NCBI RefSeq assembly: GCF_900476375.1
Contig: NZ_UPPP01000064.1
Coordinates: 1-64,000, forward strand
Length of the DNA: 64,000 nt
Source of the DNA: Allolucifera butyrica
GTDB lineage: Bacteria; Bacillota; Negativicutes; Sporomusales; UPPP01
Direction of reading: 5' to 3'
Shown one piece after another: positions 42,413 to 51,714 of this stretch. How positions within the stretch are numbered: position 1 is the first letter of the stretch; the number at the start of each line of letters is the position of its first letter. A model generated the notes under the pieces. The model was not told where the DNA came from. It saw only the letters and a program-made list of their open reading frames with translations, and did no database searches. The position numbers were made by a program, and so were the translations under genes.

Positions 42413-43234
42413 ATGAGAATTCTGGAAGAACAGCTAAAAGCAAGGAAGGCGGGTATCTCTTACGCGGTATTGACGGTAGCAGAGACGGAAGGTACTTCCC
42501 CCTGTACAGTAGGCAAAAAGATGCTGTTGCTCGAAGATGGAACGACCTTTGGGACGGTAGGAGGCGGTGCGTTTGAACGTCAAGCGCTTGAAGAAGCTGC
42601 CCAGGCAATAAAAGAAAGACAAAGCTTTTATAAGCATTATGTTCATAGTCCCACTTACGAAGAACCGGGTCTGGGGTGCAGTTTTAAAGTGGGATTGCTG
42701 GTCGAAGCGGTCAGTCCTGGATTACAGCTTGTGGTTTGCGGTGCTGGGCACGTAGGCGGTGCGGTGCTACAGTTTGCAAAGCTGCTCCATTTTGAAACGA
42801 TATTAATTGATACCCGGCTGCCAGAGCAAATTCAGGATAAGATAAACATTGCCGACCGTTTTCTTGCCTGTAAGACATATGAGGAAGGCATTCTGGAAGG
42901 ACGTATTCCGGACGGCGCCTACTATTTATGTTGCGCACCGACGCATACGCAAGATAAATCCGCTCTCAAAGGCGCACTGCAAAAAAGTTTTGCTTATGTA
43001 GGTATGCTCGGCAGCATGAAAAAAACAAAAGAAATGTATCAACAGCTTGAAGAAGAGGGGATCAGCAGGGATTTGCTCCTTCAAGTCCACACCCCTGTCG
43101 GTCTGGATATCTGCGATATGTCCCCAGAAGAGGTCGCATTTTCTGTACTGGCGGAGATTCTGATGATAAAAAACGGCGGCACGGGAAAATCTCGAAGAGA
43201 TAGTGTTACAGTGCACTATCCGAAACCAGACTGA
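42413..43234 (+). CDS. XdhC/CoxI-family molybdenum-enzyme maturation protein
   Basis: A 273-residue protein from ATG 42413 (GGGAG upstream). The N-terminal XdhC part includes ETEGTSPCTVGKKMLLLEDG and FGTVGGGAFE. The C-terminal Rossmann part has LVVCGAGHVGGAVLQFAKLL and CAPTHTQDKSALKGAL. XdhC proteins insert or sulfurate the molybdenum cofactor of xanthine dehydrogenase-type enzymes; shorter relatives accompany selenium-dependent molybdenum hydroxylases. No molybdenum enzyme is in the window. It may serve one elsewhere, or act in selenium handling, in view of the CC/Se-motif gene nearby. Confidence 0.85.
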   Translation: MRILEEQLKARKAGISYAVLTVAETEGTSPCTVGKKMLLLEDGTTFGTVGGGAFERQALEEAAQAIKERQSFYKHYVHSPTYEEPGLGCSFKVGLLVEAVSPGLQLVVCGAGHVGGAVLQFAKLLHFETILIDTRLPEQIQDKINIADRFLACKTYEEGILEGRIPDGAYYLCCAPTHTQDKSALKGALQKSFAYVGMLGSMKKTKEMYQQLEEEGISRDLLLQVHTPVGLDICDMSPEEVAFSVLAEILMIKNGGTGKSRRDSVTVHYPKPD

Positions 43235-43298
43235 TACATTATTTGGTATTAAATGTGATTTTCTTAGGAAATATTTATTAAGTGAAGGGAATCTTCCT

Positions 43299-43406
43299 AT
43301 GAGTTCAAATTTTAGTTGTTACCTAAAGTCTTTCCAATTGGAAAAGGTTGTTGGGAAAATCGACGGAGTAAAAGATGGGCAGGTGGAGTTTGTGCTACAG
43401 GCGTAA
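43299..43406 (+). CDS. short open frame, possible gene remnant
   Basis: 35 codons with AAGGGA upstream of ATG 43299 (SCYLKSFQLEKVVGKIDGVK, then DGQVEFVLQA). Coding-like text continues in a different frame to about 43515 (SGGYSGAVMYDYGKIFKG). This suggests a decayed gene following xdhC. No family recognised. Confidence 0.3.
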   Translation: MSSNFSCYLKSFQLEKVVGKIDGVKDGQVEFVLQA

Positions 43407-43569
43407 GCGGGGGTTATAGCGGTGCTGTGATGTATGATTATGGTAAAATATTTAAAGGTACAGTGAGGAGATTTAGTATAACAGCCTTTCCTTTAGGTTT
43501 CTTGCAAGGGGAGGCATGATACTCGTATTAAGTTAGCAACTTTTATTATTTTATAAATGCGAATACAAA

Positions 43570-43682
43570 AGAGGCAACCCAATAGGTTGCCTCTCAGACT
43601 GTAGACAAAAACGCACCCTACGCTTTGCGTAAAGTGCGTTTTTGTCTACAGTCTGAGCACTCCTCCAAAGGAGTGCTTTTTT
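43570..43682 (+). repeat. three adjacent palindromes ending in a terminator
   Basis: First, AGAGGCAACC / GGTTGCCTCT (43570-43594). Second, perfect 24-bp arms, 43593-43616 with 43634-43657 (CTCAGACTGTAGACAAAAAC...), enclosing a small hairpin TACGC TTT GCGTA. Third, AGCACTCCT / AGGAGTGCT (43656-43677) followed by T-run, a good terminator. Neighbouring arms share bases, so the three structures interlock. The middle one resembles mobile repeat or insertion-sequence ends. Confidence 0.75.
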
Positions 43683-43913
43683 GATACTTATTTTTAGGAC
43701 CTAGAAGTGCCCTTACTATGCGTTAAAGGATCATGCTGGCAGTGGAGGAGGCAATGGAGCCTAGGTGGTATCGTGTTCAAAGTTCGCAAAGATGCCAAGA
43801 TTATCAATAAGTGTATTTACTTAGAGTATCACCATGGAAGGCAGGAAAGAAATACTGGGTTATGGCTATCGAAAAACGAGGGTGCATCCAAGATGCCCTA
43901 CGGCTCCTGTAGA
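43683..43913. other. intergenic, no supported gene
   Basis: Only frames without ribosome sites or recognisable motifs. It may be a decayed gene in the plus direction. The gap separates the arsP operon from the XRE regulators. Confidence 0.3.
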
Positions 43914-44303
43914 TTACATAATTTTTTTGACGGGATAATACTCGCCAAAGGCTTTTTCAAATTGTATTTTTGTCCAACTGCGTATATCGGCATTTTCATC
44001 TTTTAATAATCGCTTTAATACATCTGTCATTTCTTTTAAATCGAGGTCATTTTTCAATTTATCGTTGGGCTGCCTAGTGGAATCAAGGGTACTTGGCCCC
44101 GTGCCTGTTAATAACCAATCAATGGAATATCCTAAATTTTCGTGTATTGATTTTAAAGCAAGTGCTCCGGGAAGTGCTGCGCCTGATTCCCAAGAACTAA
44201 CGTTGCCAGGTGACACACCAATCCTTTTGGCGAGTCTTTCTTGAGAAAGGCCGGCTTCTGCCCGAATTTGTTTTATTCTTTTTATTATATCTGACCCTGG
44301 CAT
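43914..44303 (-). CDS. XRE-family repressor-like protein
   Basis: A 129-residue protein with an N-terminal helix-turn-helix (RIKQIRAEAGLSQERLAKRI then GVSPGNVSSWESGAALPGA) and a C-terminal helical tail. GGAGG precedes the ATG at 44303. The layout resembles phage or mobile-element repressors. Its upstream DNA holds a matching dyad (44319-44354), so autoregulation is likely. Confidence 0.8.
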   Translation of the reverse strand: MPGSDIIKRIKQIRAEAGLSQERLAKRIGVSPGNVSSWESGAALPGALALKSIHENLGYSIDWLLTGTGPSTLDSTRQPNDKLKNDLDLKEMTDVLKRLLKDENADIRSWTKIQFEKAFGEYYPVKKIM

Positions 44304-44318
44304 AAACTAACCTCCTTG

Positions 44319-44354
44319 CCCTAATTTTAGGTTGACGATACACCAAAATTAGGG
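44319..44354. promoter_or_regulatory. dyad operator upstream of the XRE gene
   Basis: CCCTAATTTT (44319-44328) is mirrored by AAAATTAGGG (44345-44354) sixteen bases later. It lies immediately upstream of the XRE gene and is probably its binding site. Confidence 0.6.
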
Positions 44355-44449
44355 TAAAATTATATTCGTTAATAGATGTTGATGTTTTAGTACCCTTTTA
44401 AAGGTGGTACCCATATTTAAAACCAATGGTTTAGCAATGTCTTTGTAAT

Positions 44450-44636
44450 GAAAGGAGCTGACTTTCCGACTTTGTTCAAAATTAGAGGAGAGGTGAGATA
44501 CAGATAAGCAGCATTACAAGCTGTTAAGCATTGATGCTGCTGAGTTTCGTGTGCTCCAATTTGGTATACATCAGGACGGAAAATGTAATTTAAAGGTAAT
44601 TTTATTATATCGCACCCGCCGTAAAACGTAAATGCG
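44450..44636 (+). repeat. structured element, copy A
   Basis: About 190 bases that recur, diverged, at 45360-45553. Shared features in order: GAAAGGAGCTGA, a GAGGTGAGA stretch, then AGCAGCAT (44507-44514) pairing with ATGCTGCT (44534-44541) across a 19-base loop, GTTTCGTG, and AT-rich DNA. The arms are the same in both copies while the loop varies. It could be a small RNA, a leader with a short peptide frame, or an element end. Confidence 0.5.
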
Positions 44637-44682
44637 ACTGAAAACACGGCAATATGCGAAAAACTTGGGGCAGCAAAGAATT

Positions 44683-44910
44683 TTAAGACCTTTTTGGCTT
44701 GTCAGATAAGCCGACCAAATAATCCAGTGACACGTTGAAATATTCAGCCAGGGCAATGCTGGCCTCAAGGCTGGGAGCGCGGACGCCCTTTTCCCAATTG
44801 TTGATGGTTTGTTTAACTAAGCCCAATTCCTCAGCTAATTGTTCTAAAGTAAGGTTTTGAGACGATCTTAGTGCACGTAAGCGTTCACAAAATATTTCTT
44901 TCCTAAACAT
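44683..44910 (-). CDS. XRE-family regulator
   Basis: A 75-residue single-domain helix-turn-helix protein (LRALRSSQNLTLEQLAEELG then VKQTINNWEKGVRAPSLEAS, YFNVSLDYLVGLSD). AAGGGGG precedes the ATG. It is divergent from the XRE gene at 44999, with 88 bases between, as in a CI/Cro pair. No recognised partner toxin. Confidence 0.85.
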   Translation of the reverse strand: MFRKEIFCERLRALRSSQNLTLEQLAEELGLVKQTINNWEKGVRAPSLEASIALAEYFNVSLDYLVGLSDKPKRS

Positions 44911-44921
44911 AAAATACCCCC

Positions 44922-44982
44922 TTGACTGTCTTCAAAATGTGGACTAAAATAATAATCAAGGTAAGTCTTCTAATTGTGGACT
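44922..44982 (+). promoter_or_regulatory. promoter with tandem operators between divergent XRE genes
   Basis: TTGACT (44922-44927), 17 bases, TAAAAT (44945-44950) drives the rightward gene. An 18-base repeat, GTCTTCAAAATGTGGACT at 44928-44945 and GTCTTCTAATTGTGGACT at 44965-44982, lies over and after the promoter, 37 bases apart. Binding of one of the XRE proteins is inferred. Confidence 0.65.
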
Positions 44983-44998
44983 TGGAGAAGGTGGTTAG

Positions 44999-45220
44999 AT
45001 GAAACGGTGGCGGTTATATGTAGAACGCACAAAGCGGGGACTTACGCAAGAGCAAGTGGCCTTTCAGCTGGGCATATCCAAACAAGGCTACAACAATATT
45101 GAACTGGGCCGCCGCTGTGCTTCGGCGGAAATATGGGACACATTAGAAGACCTGTTTGGCGTTGACCAGCGCGAACTTCGGGCAGTGACCGAAGAGAATA
45201 CGTTGAGAATGGATTACTAA
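44999..45220 (+). CDS. XRE-family regulator
   Basis: A 73-residue single-domain protein (YVERTKRGLTQEQVAFQLGI then SKQGYNNIELGRRCASAEIW, LEDLFGVDQRELRAV). GGAGAAGGTGG precedes its ATG. It faces away from the XRE gene at 44683. Possibly an activator or Cro-like partner of that gene. Confidence 0.82.
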   Translation: MKRWRLYVERTKRGLTQEQVAFQLGISKQGYNNIELGRRCASAEIWDTLEDLFGVDQRELRAVTEENTLRMDY

Positions 45221-45359
45221 AGCGGAAAAGTTGGAAAAGAATTAACAACCTTGGGTCCATACCATTTCGCTTTTGTAATAAACACACTAAACAAGCAAGG
45301 CAACCATGAATATAAATCGATGTGATTAATACCGACGGAATGGTGTTGCCTTAGCGTAG

Positions 45360-45553
45360 GAAAGGAGCTGATTTTACCTGCTTGTTCCAAAATCGAATAG
45401 AGGTGAGGTGAGAGGAAAAAGCAAGCAGCATTGCAAGCCGCCAAGCATTCATGCTGCTGGTTTCGTGCGCCCATTTTGCCGTAAACAGAGGGCGTACGGA
45501 AGAAATTGTAAACAACTTTATTATAGCCTATCTCATTAGAAACGTAAATACAA
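45360..45553 (+). repeat. structured element, copy B
   Basis: The partner of copy A at 44450. AGCAGCAT (45424-45431) pairs with ATGCTGCT (45451-45458) with the same 19-base loop length but a different loop sequence. It lies upstream of arcA, in the same orientation. No other gene is visible in the 45221-45616 gap. Confidence 0.5.
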
Positions 45554-45616
45554 ACCAAACCGTTACAAAGTCCTTTGCCCATTAGGGAGTAAGTCCCAAG
45601 AAAGGATGATTCACCT

Positions 45617-46879
45617 ATGGAGAATGCAATACGCAAACCAGAGGCAGCGGAAGACTGCCTGCATGTTACCTCGGAGATTGGCCGGCTGCGGTCGGTGCTG
45701 CTGCACCGGCCCGGGCCGGAAGTGGAAAACTTAACGCCGGACCTGTTGGCGCGGCTCTTATTCGATGATATCCCTTATCTGGAAGTGGCCCAAAGCGAAC
45801 ACGACTACTTCGCCTCGGTCTTGCAAGGAAATGGGGTGGAAGTGCTGTACCTGGAGCAGTTAGCGGCGGAAGCCCTGACCGACGACCGGGTTAAGGCGGA
45901 ATTCATTCGCCAGTTTATCGCCGAAGCGGGGGTTGAGAATGACCGTCTGCGATGCGCCTTGGCGGACTACTTTACCGGGTTCGATAACCCCTCGCTGGTC
46001 ACCAAAATGATGGCCGGAGTCCGGCGGGACGAGCTGTCCGGCTATCCGAACAGCACCCTGTCCGACCGGGTCCACGACGGCTATCCCTTTGTCTGCGATC
46101 CCATGCCCAACCTGTATTTTACCCGGGACCCCTTTGCCACCATCGGCAACGGCATCACCTTGAACCACATGCGGACCCAGACCCGCAACCGGGAGACGCT
46201 GTTTGCCCAAACTATTTTCGCTCATCATCCCCGCTTTCAGGGGGCGCATATTCCTTGCTGGTTCCAGCGGGAAGAGAGCACTTCCTTAGAGGGCGGCGAT
46301 GAGCTGATTTTAAATGAGAAAGTGCTGGCTATCGGCATTTCCCAGCGAACCGACGCGGCGTCGGTGGAGAAAGTGTGCCAGCGGTTGTTCGCCGACCAGG
46401 CCAGCTTTGAGACCGTGCTGGCCTTTCATATTCCCGCGTCGCGGGCCTTCATGCATCTGGACACGGTGTTCACCATGGTGGACTACGACAAGTTTACCAT
46501 CCATGCCGGCATCGAAGGGCCGTTGACGGTGTATGCCATGACGCCCTGGCGGGACCGCACCGGCGCAGTACGGCTCAAGATTGAACCGCTGCATCAAAAA
46601 CTGGAGACCATTCTGGAACGGTATCTGGACCGGAAAGTGACCCTCATTCGCTGCGGCCAGGGCGACCCCATTCATGCCGCCCGGGAACAGTGGAACGACG
46701 GGGCCAACACCTTGGCCATTGCGCCAGGGGAAGTGGTCGTCTATTCCCGCAACCATGTGACCAACCGGATCTTAGAGAGCTACGGGATTAAATTGCATGT
46801 CATTCCCTCGTCGGAACTGTCTAGGGGCCGGGGCGGTCCGCGCTGCATGAGCATGCCCCTGGTGCGGGATGATGCGTGA
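45617..46879 (+). CDS. arcA: arginine deiminase
   Basis: A 420-residue enzyme, full family length. It hydrolyses L-arginine to citrulline and ammonia in the cytoplasm. Motifs: [16 protein letters not shown] at the start, [17 protein letters not shown] with the substrate-binding Asp, [19 protein letters not shown] with the catalytic His, and the nucleophile Cys in [12 protein letters not shown] near the C-terminus. AAAGGATG lies before the ATG. It starts the arcA-argF-arcD-arcC-argR cluster. The base composition is richer in GC than the XRE region upstream. Confidence 0.97.
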   Translation: MENAIRKPEAAEDCLHVTSEIGRLRSVLLHRPGPEVENLTPDLLARLLFDDIPYLEVAQSEHDYFASVLQGNGVEVLYLEQLAAEALTDDRVKAEFIRQFIAEAGVENDRLRCALADYFTGFDNPSLVTKMMAGVRRDELSGYPNSTLSDRVHDGYPFVCDPMPNLYFTRDPFATIGNGITLNHMRTQTRNRETLFAQTIFAHHPRFQGAHIPCWFQREESTSLEGGDELILNEKVLAIGISQRTDAASVEKVCQRLFADQASFETVLAFHIPASRAFMHLDTVFTMVDYDKFTIHAGIEGPLTVYAMTPWRDRTGAVRLKIEPLHQKLETILERYLDRKVTLIRCGQGDPIHAAREQWNDGANTLAIAPGEVVVYSRNHVTNRILESYGIKLHVIPSSELSRGRGGPRCMSMPLVRDDA

Positions 46880-46930
46880 ACGGGGAAATTGGAAATTGGA
46901 TGTTGGATATTGGGGAAGGAGAACAAGAAT

Positions 46931-47929
46931 ATGGGATTCAACTTGCGCAACCGCAATTTTTTAACGCTCATGGATTTTTCCGCTAAGGAAATTCATTACT
47001 TATTAGATTTGGCGGCGGAACTGAAGCGGGCTAAATACACCGGGACGGAACAGCCCCGGCTCAGTAGGAAGAATATCGTTATTTTGTTTGAAAAAGATTC
47101 TACCCGGACCCGCTGCTCCTTCGAAGTGGCGGCGCTCGATCAGGGGGCGCACGTCACCTACCTGGGACCGACGGGCAGCCAGATGGGAAAGAAGGAGTCC
47201 ATCGCCGACACCGCCCGGGTGCTGGGGCGGATCTACGACGGCATCGAATACCGGGGCTTTGACCAGAAAGTGGTGGAGGACTTGGCAGCCTATTCCGGCG
47301 TGCCGGTCTGGAATGGCCTGACCGACGCGGACCATCCGACCCAGGTATTAGCCGATTTTTTAACCGCCCAGGAACACCTCCATAAACCCTATAACCAAAT
47401 GGTCTTTGTCTATGTTGGCGACGGGCGGAACAACGTGGCCAACGCCTTAATGATCGGCGCGGCCAAACTGGGCATGGACTTCCGGATCGTGTCCCCCGAA
47501 GGGTTATTCCCCTCGGACCGCCTGGTAGAACAATGTCGCCAACTTGCGGAAGGGAGCGGCGCGAAAATCACCATCACCCCGGACATTGCCGCCGGGGTGG
47601 TCAATGCCGATGTCCTCTACACGGACGTCTGGGTGTCCATGGGCGAGCCCGACGCGGTCTGGGAACAGCGGATCAACTTATTGCAGCTTTATCAGGTCAA
47701 CAACCGGATGCTGGCGATGACCTACAACCAGAATGTTGTTTTTGAACATTGCCTGCCCGCCTTTCATGATCTGAACACCCAAGTTGGGAAAGAGATTCAC
47801 CGCAAGTTCGGCTTAACGGCTATGGAAGTGACGGACGAAGTCTTCGAGGGCGCCCATTCGGTGGTCTTCGACGAAGCGGAAAACCGGCTGCACACGATTA
47901 AGGCCGTGATGGTGGCCACCCTGGGATAG
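46931..47929 (+). CDS. arcB: ornithine carbamoyltransferase (catabolic, ArcB/ArgF)
   Basis: A 332-residue enzyme from ATG 46931 (AAGGAG upstream). Carbamoyl-phosphate loop: [15 protein letters not shown]; ornithine loop: EHCLPAFHD; and [20 protein letters not shown]. In the deiminase pathway it splits citrulline by phosphorolysis to ornithine and carbamoyl phosphate. The context (arcA before, arcD and arcC after) supports the catabolic role. The short upstream gap contains a tandem GGAAATT-type microrepeat. Confidence 0.96.
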   Translation: MGFNLRNRNFLTLMDFSAKEIHYLLDLAAELKRAKYTGTEQPRLSRKNIVILFEKDSTRTRCSFEVAALDQGAHVTYLGPTGSQMGKKESIADTARVLGRIYDGIEYRGFDQKVVEDLAAYSGVPVWNGLTDADHPTQVLADFLTAQEHLHKPYNQMVFVYVGDGRNNVANALMIGAAKLGMDFRIVSPEGLFPSDRLVEQCRQLAEGSGAKITITPDIAAGVVNADVLYTDVWVSMGEPDAVWEQRINLLQLYQVNNRMLAMTYNQNVVFEHCLPAFHDLNTQVGKEIHRKFGLTAMEVTDEVFEGAHSVVFDEAENRLHTIKAVMVATLG

Positions 47930-47959
47930 TAAGAATACGCTAAAGGGAGAGGATTTACT

Positions 47960-49381
47960 TTGGCAGACGATAAAAAACTGGGTTTGATTGCCTTAATCGG
48001 TCTCGTGACCGGGTCCATGATCGGCGGCGGCGTCTTTTCCCTGCCCGCCGACATGGCCCGCGGCGCGGGCGCCGGGGCCATCCTCATCGGCTGGTTGATC
48101 ACCGGCATTGGCATGATTGCCCTGGCTCTGGTCTATCAGAATTTAGCGGTCCGCAAACCGGAACTCAATGGCGGCGTGTACAGTTACGCCAAGGCAGGCT
48201 TCGGCGACTACATCGGTTTTAACGCCGCCTGGGGCTACTGGCTGAGCGCGCTCCTGGGCAACGTATCCTATGCGGTCATGCTCTTTGGCGCGCTGGGTTA
48301 TTTCTTCCCCGTCTTCGGTACGGGGAACAACGCCGTATCCATTGTCTGCGCCTCGGTTCTGGTTTGGACCTTGCAGGCGCTGATCCTGCGGGGTGTGAAA
48401 GAAGCCGCGCTGGTGAATGTTTTGACCACGATTGCCAAACTGGTGCCGATCTTCCTGTTCCTGCTTGTCCTGGTTGTCGCTTTTAACCTAAAAACCTTTA
48501 CTTTCGATCTTTGGGGACAAGCCAACACTTCTTTAGGCAGTGTACTGGACCAGGTCAAGAGTACCATGCTGGTTACCTTATGGGTCTTTATCGGCATTGA
48601 AGGAGCCGTGGTCATTTCCGGCCGGGCGAAAGACCGGCGGGACGTAGGCAAGGCCACCGTCATGGGGCTGGTTGGGACATTAGTCATTTATGTGTTCGTA
48701 TCGGTCCTGTCGTTAGGGGTTATGCAGCAGGCTGACCTGGCGAAATTGGACACCCCGTCCACGGCCTATGTCCTGGAAGCGGTGGTCGGTCCCTGGGGGG
48801 CCGTGGTCATTAACGCGGGCCTGGTGGTTTCCCTGTTCGGGGCGCTGTTAGGCTGGTCCATCCTGGCGGCGGAAATTCCTTTCGTGGCGGCCCGGGACGG
48901 CATTTTGCCGAAGATTTTCCGTAAGGAAAATCAAAACGGCTCGCCAGTCAACTCGCTGATCTTAACTAACACCCTGGTGCAAATTGCGCTGGTTCTCACC
49001 CTGGTTTCCAGCAGCACCTATCAGGCCCTGTATTCCATCGCCAGTTCGGCCATTTTGATTCCCTATCTGTTCAGCGGCCTGTATGCCTGGAAGCTGGCCG
49101 CTACGGGCGAAACCTATGACGAGAACCCGGCGGGGCGAAACAAGGACCTAATGACGGCGGTCCTGTCCAGTGTCTATGCGGCCTGGCTGATCTACGCGGC
49201 GGGACTGAAATATATTTTGCTGGTGACGATTCTGTACGCAGTGGGCATCTTCGTATTCCGGCAAGTAAAACGGGAAAACCAGCAGCCCGTGTTTGCCGGT
49301 TATGAGAAAGTGATTGCCCTGTTATTCGCCGTGGCCGGGACGGTGGCCCTGGGCCTGCTGGCGACAGGCGGCTTGAGTTAG
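47960..49381 (+). CDS. arcD: arginine/ornithine antiporter
   Basis: A 473-residue APC-superfamily transporter with about twelve membrane segments, starting at TTG 47960 (GGGAGAGG upstream). The first helix has [20 protein letters not shown], the broken-helix substrate site, and [18 protein letters not shown] follows. It exchanges external arginine for internal ornithine, so that the pathway yields ATP without transport cost. It is flanked by arcB and arcC. Confidence 0.95.
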   Translation: MADDKKLGLIALIGLVTGSMIGGGVFSLPADMARGAGAGAILIGWLITGIGMIALALVYQNLAVRKPELNGGVYSYAKAGFGDYIGFNAAWGYWLSALLGNVSYAVMLFGALGYFFPVFGTGNNAVSIVCASVLVWTLQALILRGVKEAALVNVLTTIAKLVPIFLFLLVLVVAFNLKTFTFDLWGQANTSLGSVLDQVKSTMLVTLWVFIGIEGAVVISGRAKDRRDVGKATVMGLVGTLVIYVFVSVLSLGVMQQADLAKLDTPSTAYVLEAVVGPWGAVVINAGLVVSLFGALLGWSILAAEIPFVAARDGILPKIFRKENQNGSPVNSLILTNTLVQIALVLTLVSSSTYQALYSIASSAILIPYLFSGLYAWKLAATGETYDENPAGRNKDLMTAVLSSVYAAWLIYAAGLKYILLVTILYAVGIFVFRQVKRENQQPVFAGYEKVIALLFAVAGTVALGLLATGGLS

Positions 49382-49406
49382 GATGAGTGAGGAGAGGAGA
49401 ATCCCT

Positions 49407-50342
49407 ATGAAACTGATTGTAGCCTTAGGCGGCAACGCCTTGCAGGCGGAGGGCCAGCCTGCCACCGCGGCGGCGCAGCTTGCCGTAGTGAAAGAGACGG
49501 TGGTCTATCTGGTGGACCTGATTGCCGGCGGCAGCCAGCTCGTCCTCGTCCACGGTAACGGCCCCCAGGTGGGGCGGCTGGTCTTGCAGAACGAATATGC
49601 CCGGAAGATTACCCCAGCGATGCCGCTGGATGTCTGCGGCGCCATGAGCCAGGGGCTGATCGGCTATCACCTGCAGCAAGCCCTGCGGGAGGAACTAAAG
49701 CGGCGGAATATCAAAAAACCGGTGGTTACGCTGTTGACGCAGGTAGTGGTGGACCGGCACGACGCGGGGTTTCAGAATCCCGCCAAACCGATTGGCCCGT
49801 TTTATACCAAGGAAGAAGCGGCAGTCCTGCAAAAAGAGCAGGGCTATGTGATGGTGAATGACGCGGGCCGGGGTTACCGGCGGGTGGTGGCGTCACCGGA
49901 GCCGCAGCAGATCGTGGAGCTGGAATCCATTCGGGAACTGGTTGACGCGGGGGAAGTGGTGGTTACCGTGGGCGGCGGCGGCATTCCGGTGGTGGAAGAG
50001 GGCGGCAGACTGGAAGGAGTAGCCGCGGTGATTGATAAGGATTTGGCCGCGGCCCGGTTGGCGGCGGATCTGGACGCCGATGCTTTGGTCATTTTAACCG
50101 CCGTAGAACAGGTAGCGGTCCACTTTGGCAAGCCGGACCAGAAGAATCTGGCGCAGATGAGTTTGCAAGAAGCCGCAAAGTATATTGCCGAGGGGCAGTT
50201 TGCCCCCGGCAGCATGCTGCCGAAGGTGAAGGCGGCGATGCAGTTTGTGGCGTCAAAGCCGGGACGGCAGGCGTTGATTGCCTCGTTGGCTAAGGCGAAG
50301 GAGGCGTTGGAGGGACGGAGCGGCACCCGGATTGTGCCGTAA
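49407..50342 (+). CDS. arcC: carbamate kinase
   Basis: A 311-residue kinase from ATG 49407 (GAGGAGAGGAG upstream). Motifs: IVALGGNALQ, LVHGNGPQVGRLVLQNE, and VTVGGGGIPVV. It makes ATP from carbamoyl phosphate and ADP, the energy-yielding step of the deiminase pathway. It is followed by a terminator and argR. Confidence 0.96.
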   Translation: MKLIVALGGNALQAEGQPATAAAQLAVVKETVVYLVDLIAGGSQLVLVHGNGPQVGRLVLQNEYARKITPAMPLDVCGAMSQGLIGYHLQQALREELKRRNIKKPVVTLLTQVVVDRHDAGFQNPAKPIGPFYTKEEAAVLQKEQGYVMVNDAGRGYRRVVASPEPQQIVELESIRELVDAGEVVVTVGGGGIPVVEEGGRLEGVAAVIDKDLAAARLAADLDADALVILTAVEQVAVHFGKPDQKNLAQMSLQEAAKYIAEGQFAPGSMLPKVKAAMQFVASKPGRQALIASLAKAKEALEGRSGTRIVP

Positions 50343-50499
50343 GTACGAAGCTTCAGGGAGGGGGACGGGACGATATTGCTTCACTGTGTTCGCAATGACA
50401 GGCTGGGCCCATTGGGTCTTTCTTGGCAATGACAGGCTACGGGATGGAGCGCGGCAATCTTGGCTTTTCCGAGAAGAGCAAAGTAGTTTTTTTATTTAC

Positions 50500-50539
50500 A
50501 GTCTGCCCCGTCTAGTTCATAGACGGGGCAGACTTTTAT
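50500..50539 (+). terminator. terminator after arcC
   Basis: AGTCTGCCCCGTCTA (50500-50514) pairs perfectly with TAGACGGGGCAGACT (50520-50534), followed by TTTTA. The preceding 120 bases carry two copies of GCAATGACAGGCT (50391 and 50427), a common intergenic microrepeat. Confidence 0.9.
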
Positions 50540-50555
50540 AGGGGAGGGAACGGGA

Positions 50556-51008
50556 ATGAAAACGAAACGGCAGGTCCTGATTGAACAGATTATTGACCGG
50601 CAGCGGATCGGAACGCAGGAAGAATTGCTGGCAGCGCTGCGGCGGGAAGGGATGGACGCTACCCAGGCGACGCTGTCGCGGGACCTGCGGAAACTGAGGC
50701 TGAGTAAGGTGGCTATGGCAGACGGCGGCTATCGTTATGCGCTTCCGGGACGGCATGATCCCGGCCCGACGCCCAGGGAGCGGCGGGTGATACGGAAGGC
50801 TGTTTTGTCGCTTGCTGCCAGCGGTTCATTGATCGTGATTCACGTGCTGCCGGGCATGGCTCGGGCTGTAGCCCGCTGGATTGACGCGCTGTCGTTATCG
50901 GCAATCTTAGGGTCGGTGGCGGGGAATGATACTGTCTTTGTGGTGGTAGCCATAGGAGGGGCGGAGGGAGTTGCGGCGCAGCTTAGGACTTTGATAAAGG
51001 GTGGGTAA
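50556..51008 (+). CDS. argR: arginine repressor ArgR/AhrC family
   Basis: A 150-residue protein with an N-terminal winged helix (GTQEELLAALRREGMDATQA then TLSRDLRKL) and a C-terminal arginine-binding, hexamer-forming domain (VLPGMARAVARWIDAL; GSVAGNDTVFVVV). It probably regulates the arc genes in response to arginine. GGGGAGGG precedes the ATG. Confidence 0.95.
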   Translation: MKTKRQVLIEQIIDRQRIGTQEELLAALRREGMDATQATLSRDLRKLRLSKVAMADGGYRYALPGRHDPGPTPRERRVIRKAVLSLAASGSLIVIHVLPGMARAVARWIDALSLSAILGSVAGNDTVFVVVAIGGAEGVAAQLRTLIKGG

Positions 51009-51120
51009 GTGGGTGTTGGTTAGTGGTTGTGAAGGCATCAGACGGGTGGAGTGATTTACTGCGTAGGTTTATTGATGCTGATAGGCAATGGATAACAAAA
51101 ATTATTCTCTAACAGACTAG

Positions 51121-51290
51121 ACCATCGTCACGGGCTGAAACCAGTAAAATTAAGGCTAGTGACAATGGTGACGGTAGTGACGATGCTTTCGGGGGTTTTA
51201 CTAAATCCGAAAGTGACATGCCTAATGATAGAAAATAGTTGCGGTGAAGCAGGGGAAAATCGGATATGTAGAAAATCACAATCAAGCAAT
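51121..51290 (+). pseudogene. decayed 3' end of a primase-helicase and its neighbour
   Basis: 51176-51238 encodes SDDAFGGFTKSESDMPNDRK and a stop, matching the C-terminal region of the primase (SDDPFEGFTKYESDMPGAKK, about 3855-3915). The nucleotide match is around 88 per cent over 51 bases by eye. After the stop, a stretch to about 51290 resembles the 3' end of the gene at 3985. The bulk of both genes is missing. Confidence 0.75.
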
Positions 51291-51714
51291 TCACATAATA
51301 AACGAATGGTAACGTTATAGTAACGGAGTACAACATTCCCAAGGGACGGAACATCCTCTCCGGACCCTACAACAAAAAAGAAGTAGAGTGCTCTAATCGG
51401 AGTATCTCAAATAATGTTCCATAGAAATGTAATGATATAGATCGGCGTTTTGAGTGAAGAAGGCGGGTGGGACGTTGAATATGGGAGAGAAACGTAAGAT
51501 ATCTGGGGTGAACTTGTTTGAATCCCTAAATTTGCAAAACAACTCAAACAAGATGGGCTTATTAATTTTCTGGAAAATTATCACAAAGTTAAGATTTTAA
51601 TGGGGAAATGTAGAGACATAACAAGGCAGGGAGCTATTAGAGGTTGATATAGTAATAAAGAATGGGCCACTCCGTTTTGGTTAGCGGCGTGGCCTTTTGA
51701 TAATGATAGCTTAG
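51291..51714. other. intergenic, no supported gene
   Basis: About 420 bases of AT-rich DNA following the relic. Short frames exist but without ribosome sites. Presumably further decayed mobile-element sequence. Confidence 0.3.

Noticed and set aside
44417..44647. Minus-strand frames in the duplicated elements that share CLTACNAA/CLAACNAA peptides
   Set aside because: The similarity comes from the repeated DNA; there are no ribosome sites and the ends differ, so an RNA or DNA element is more likely.
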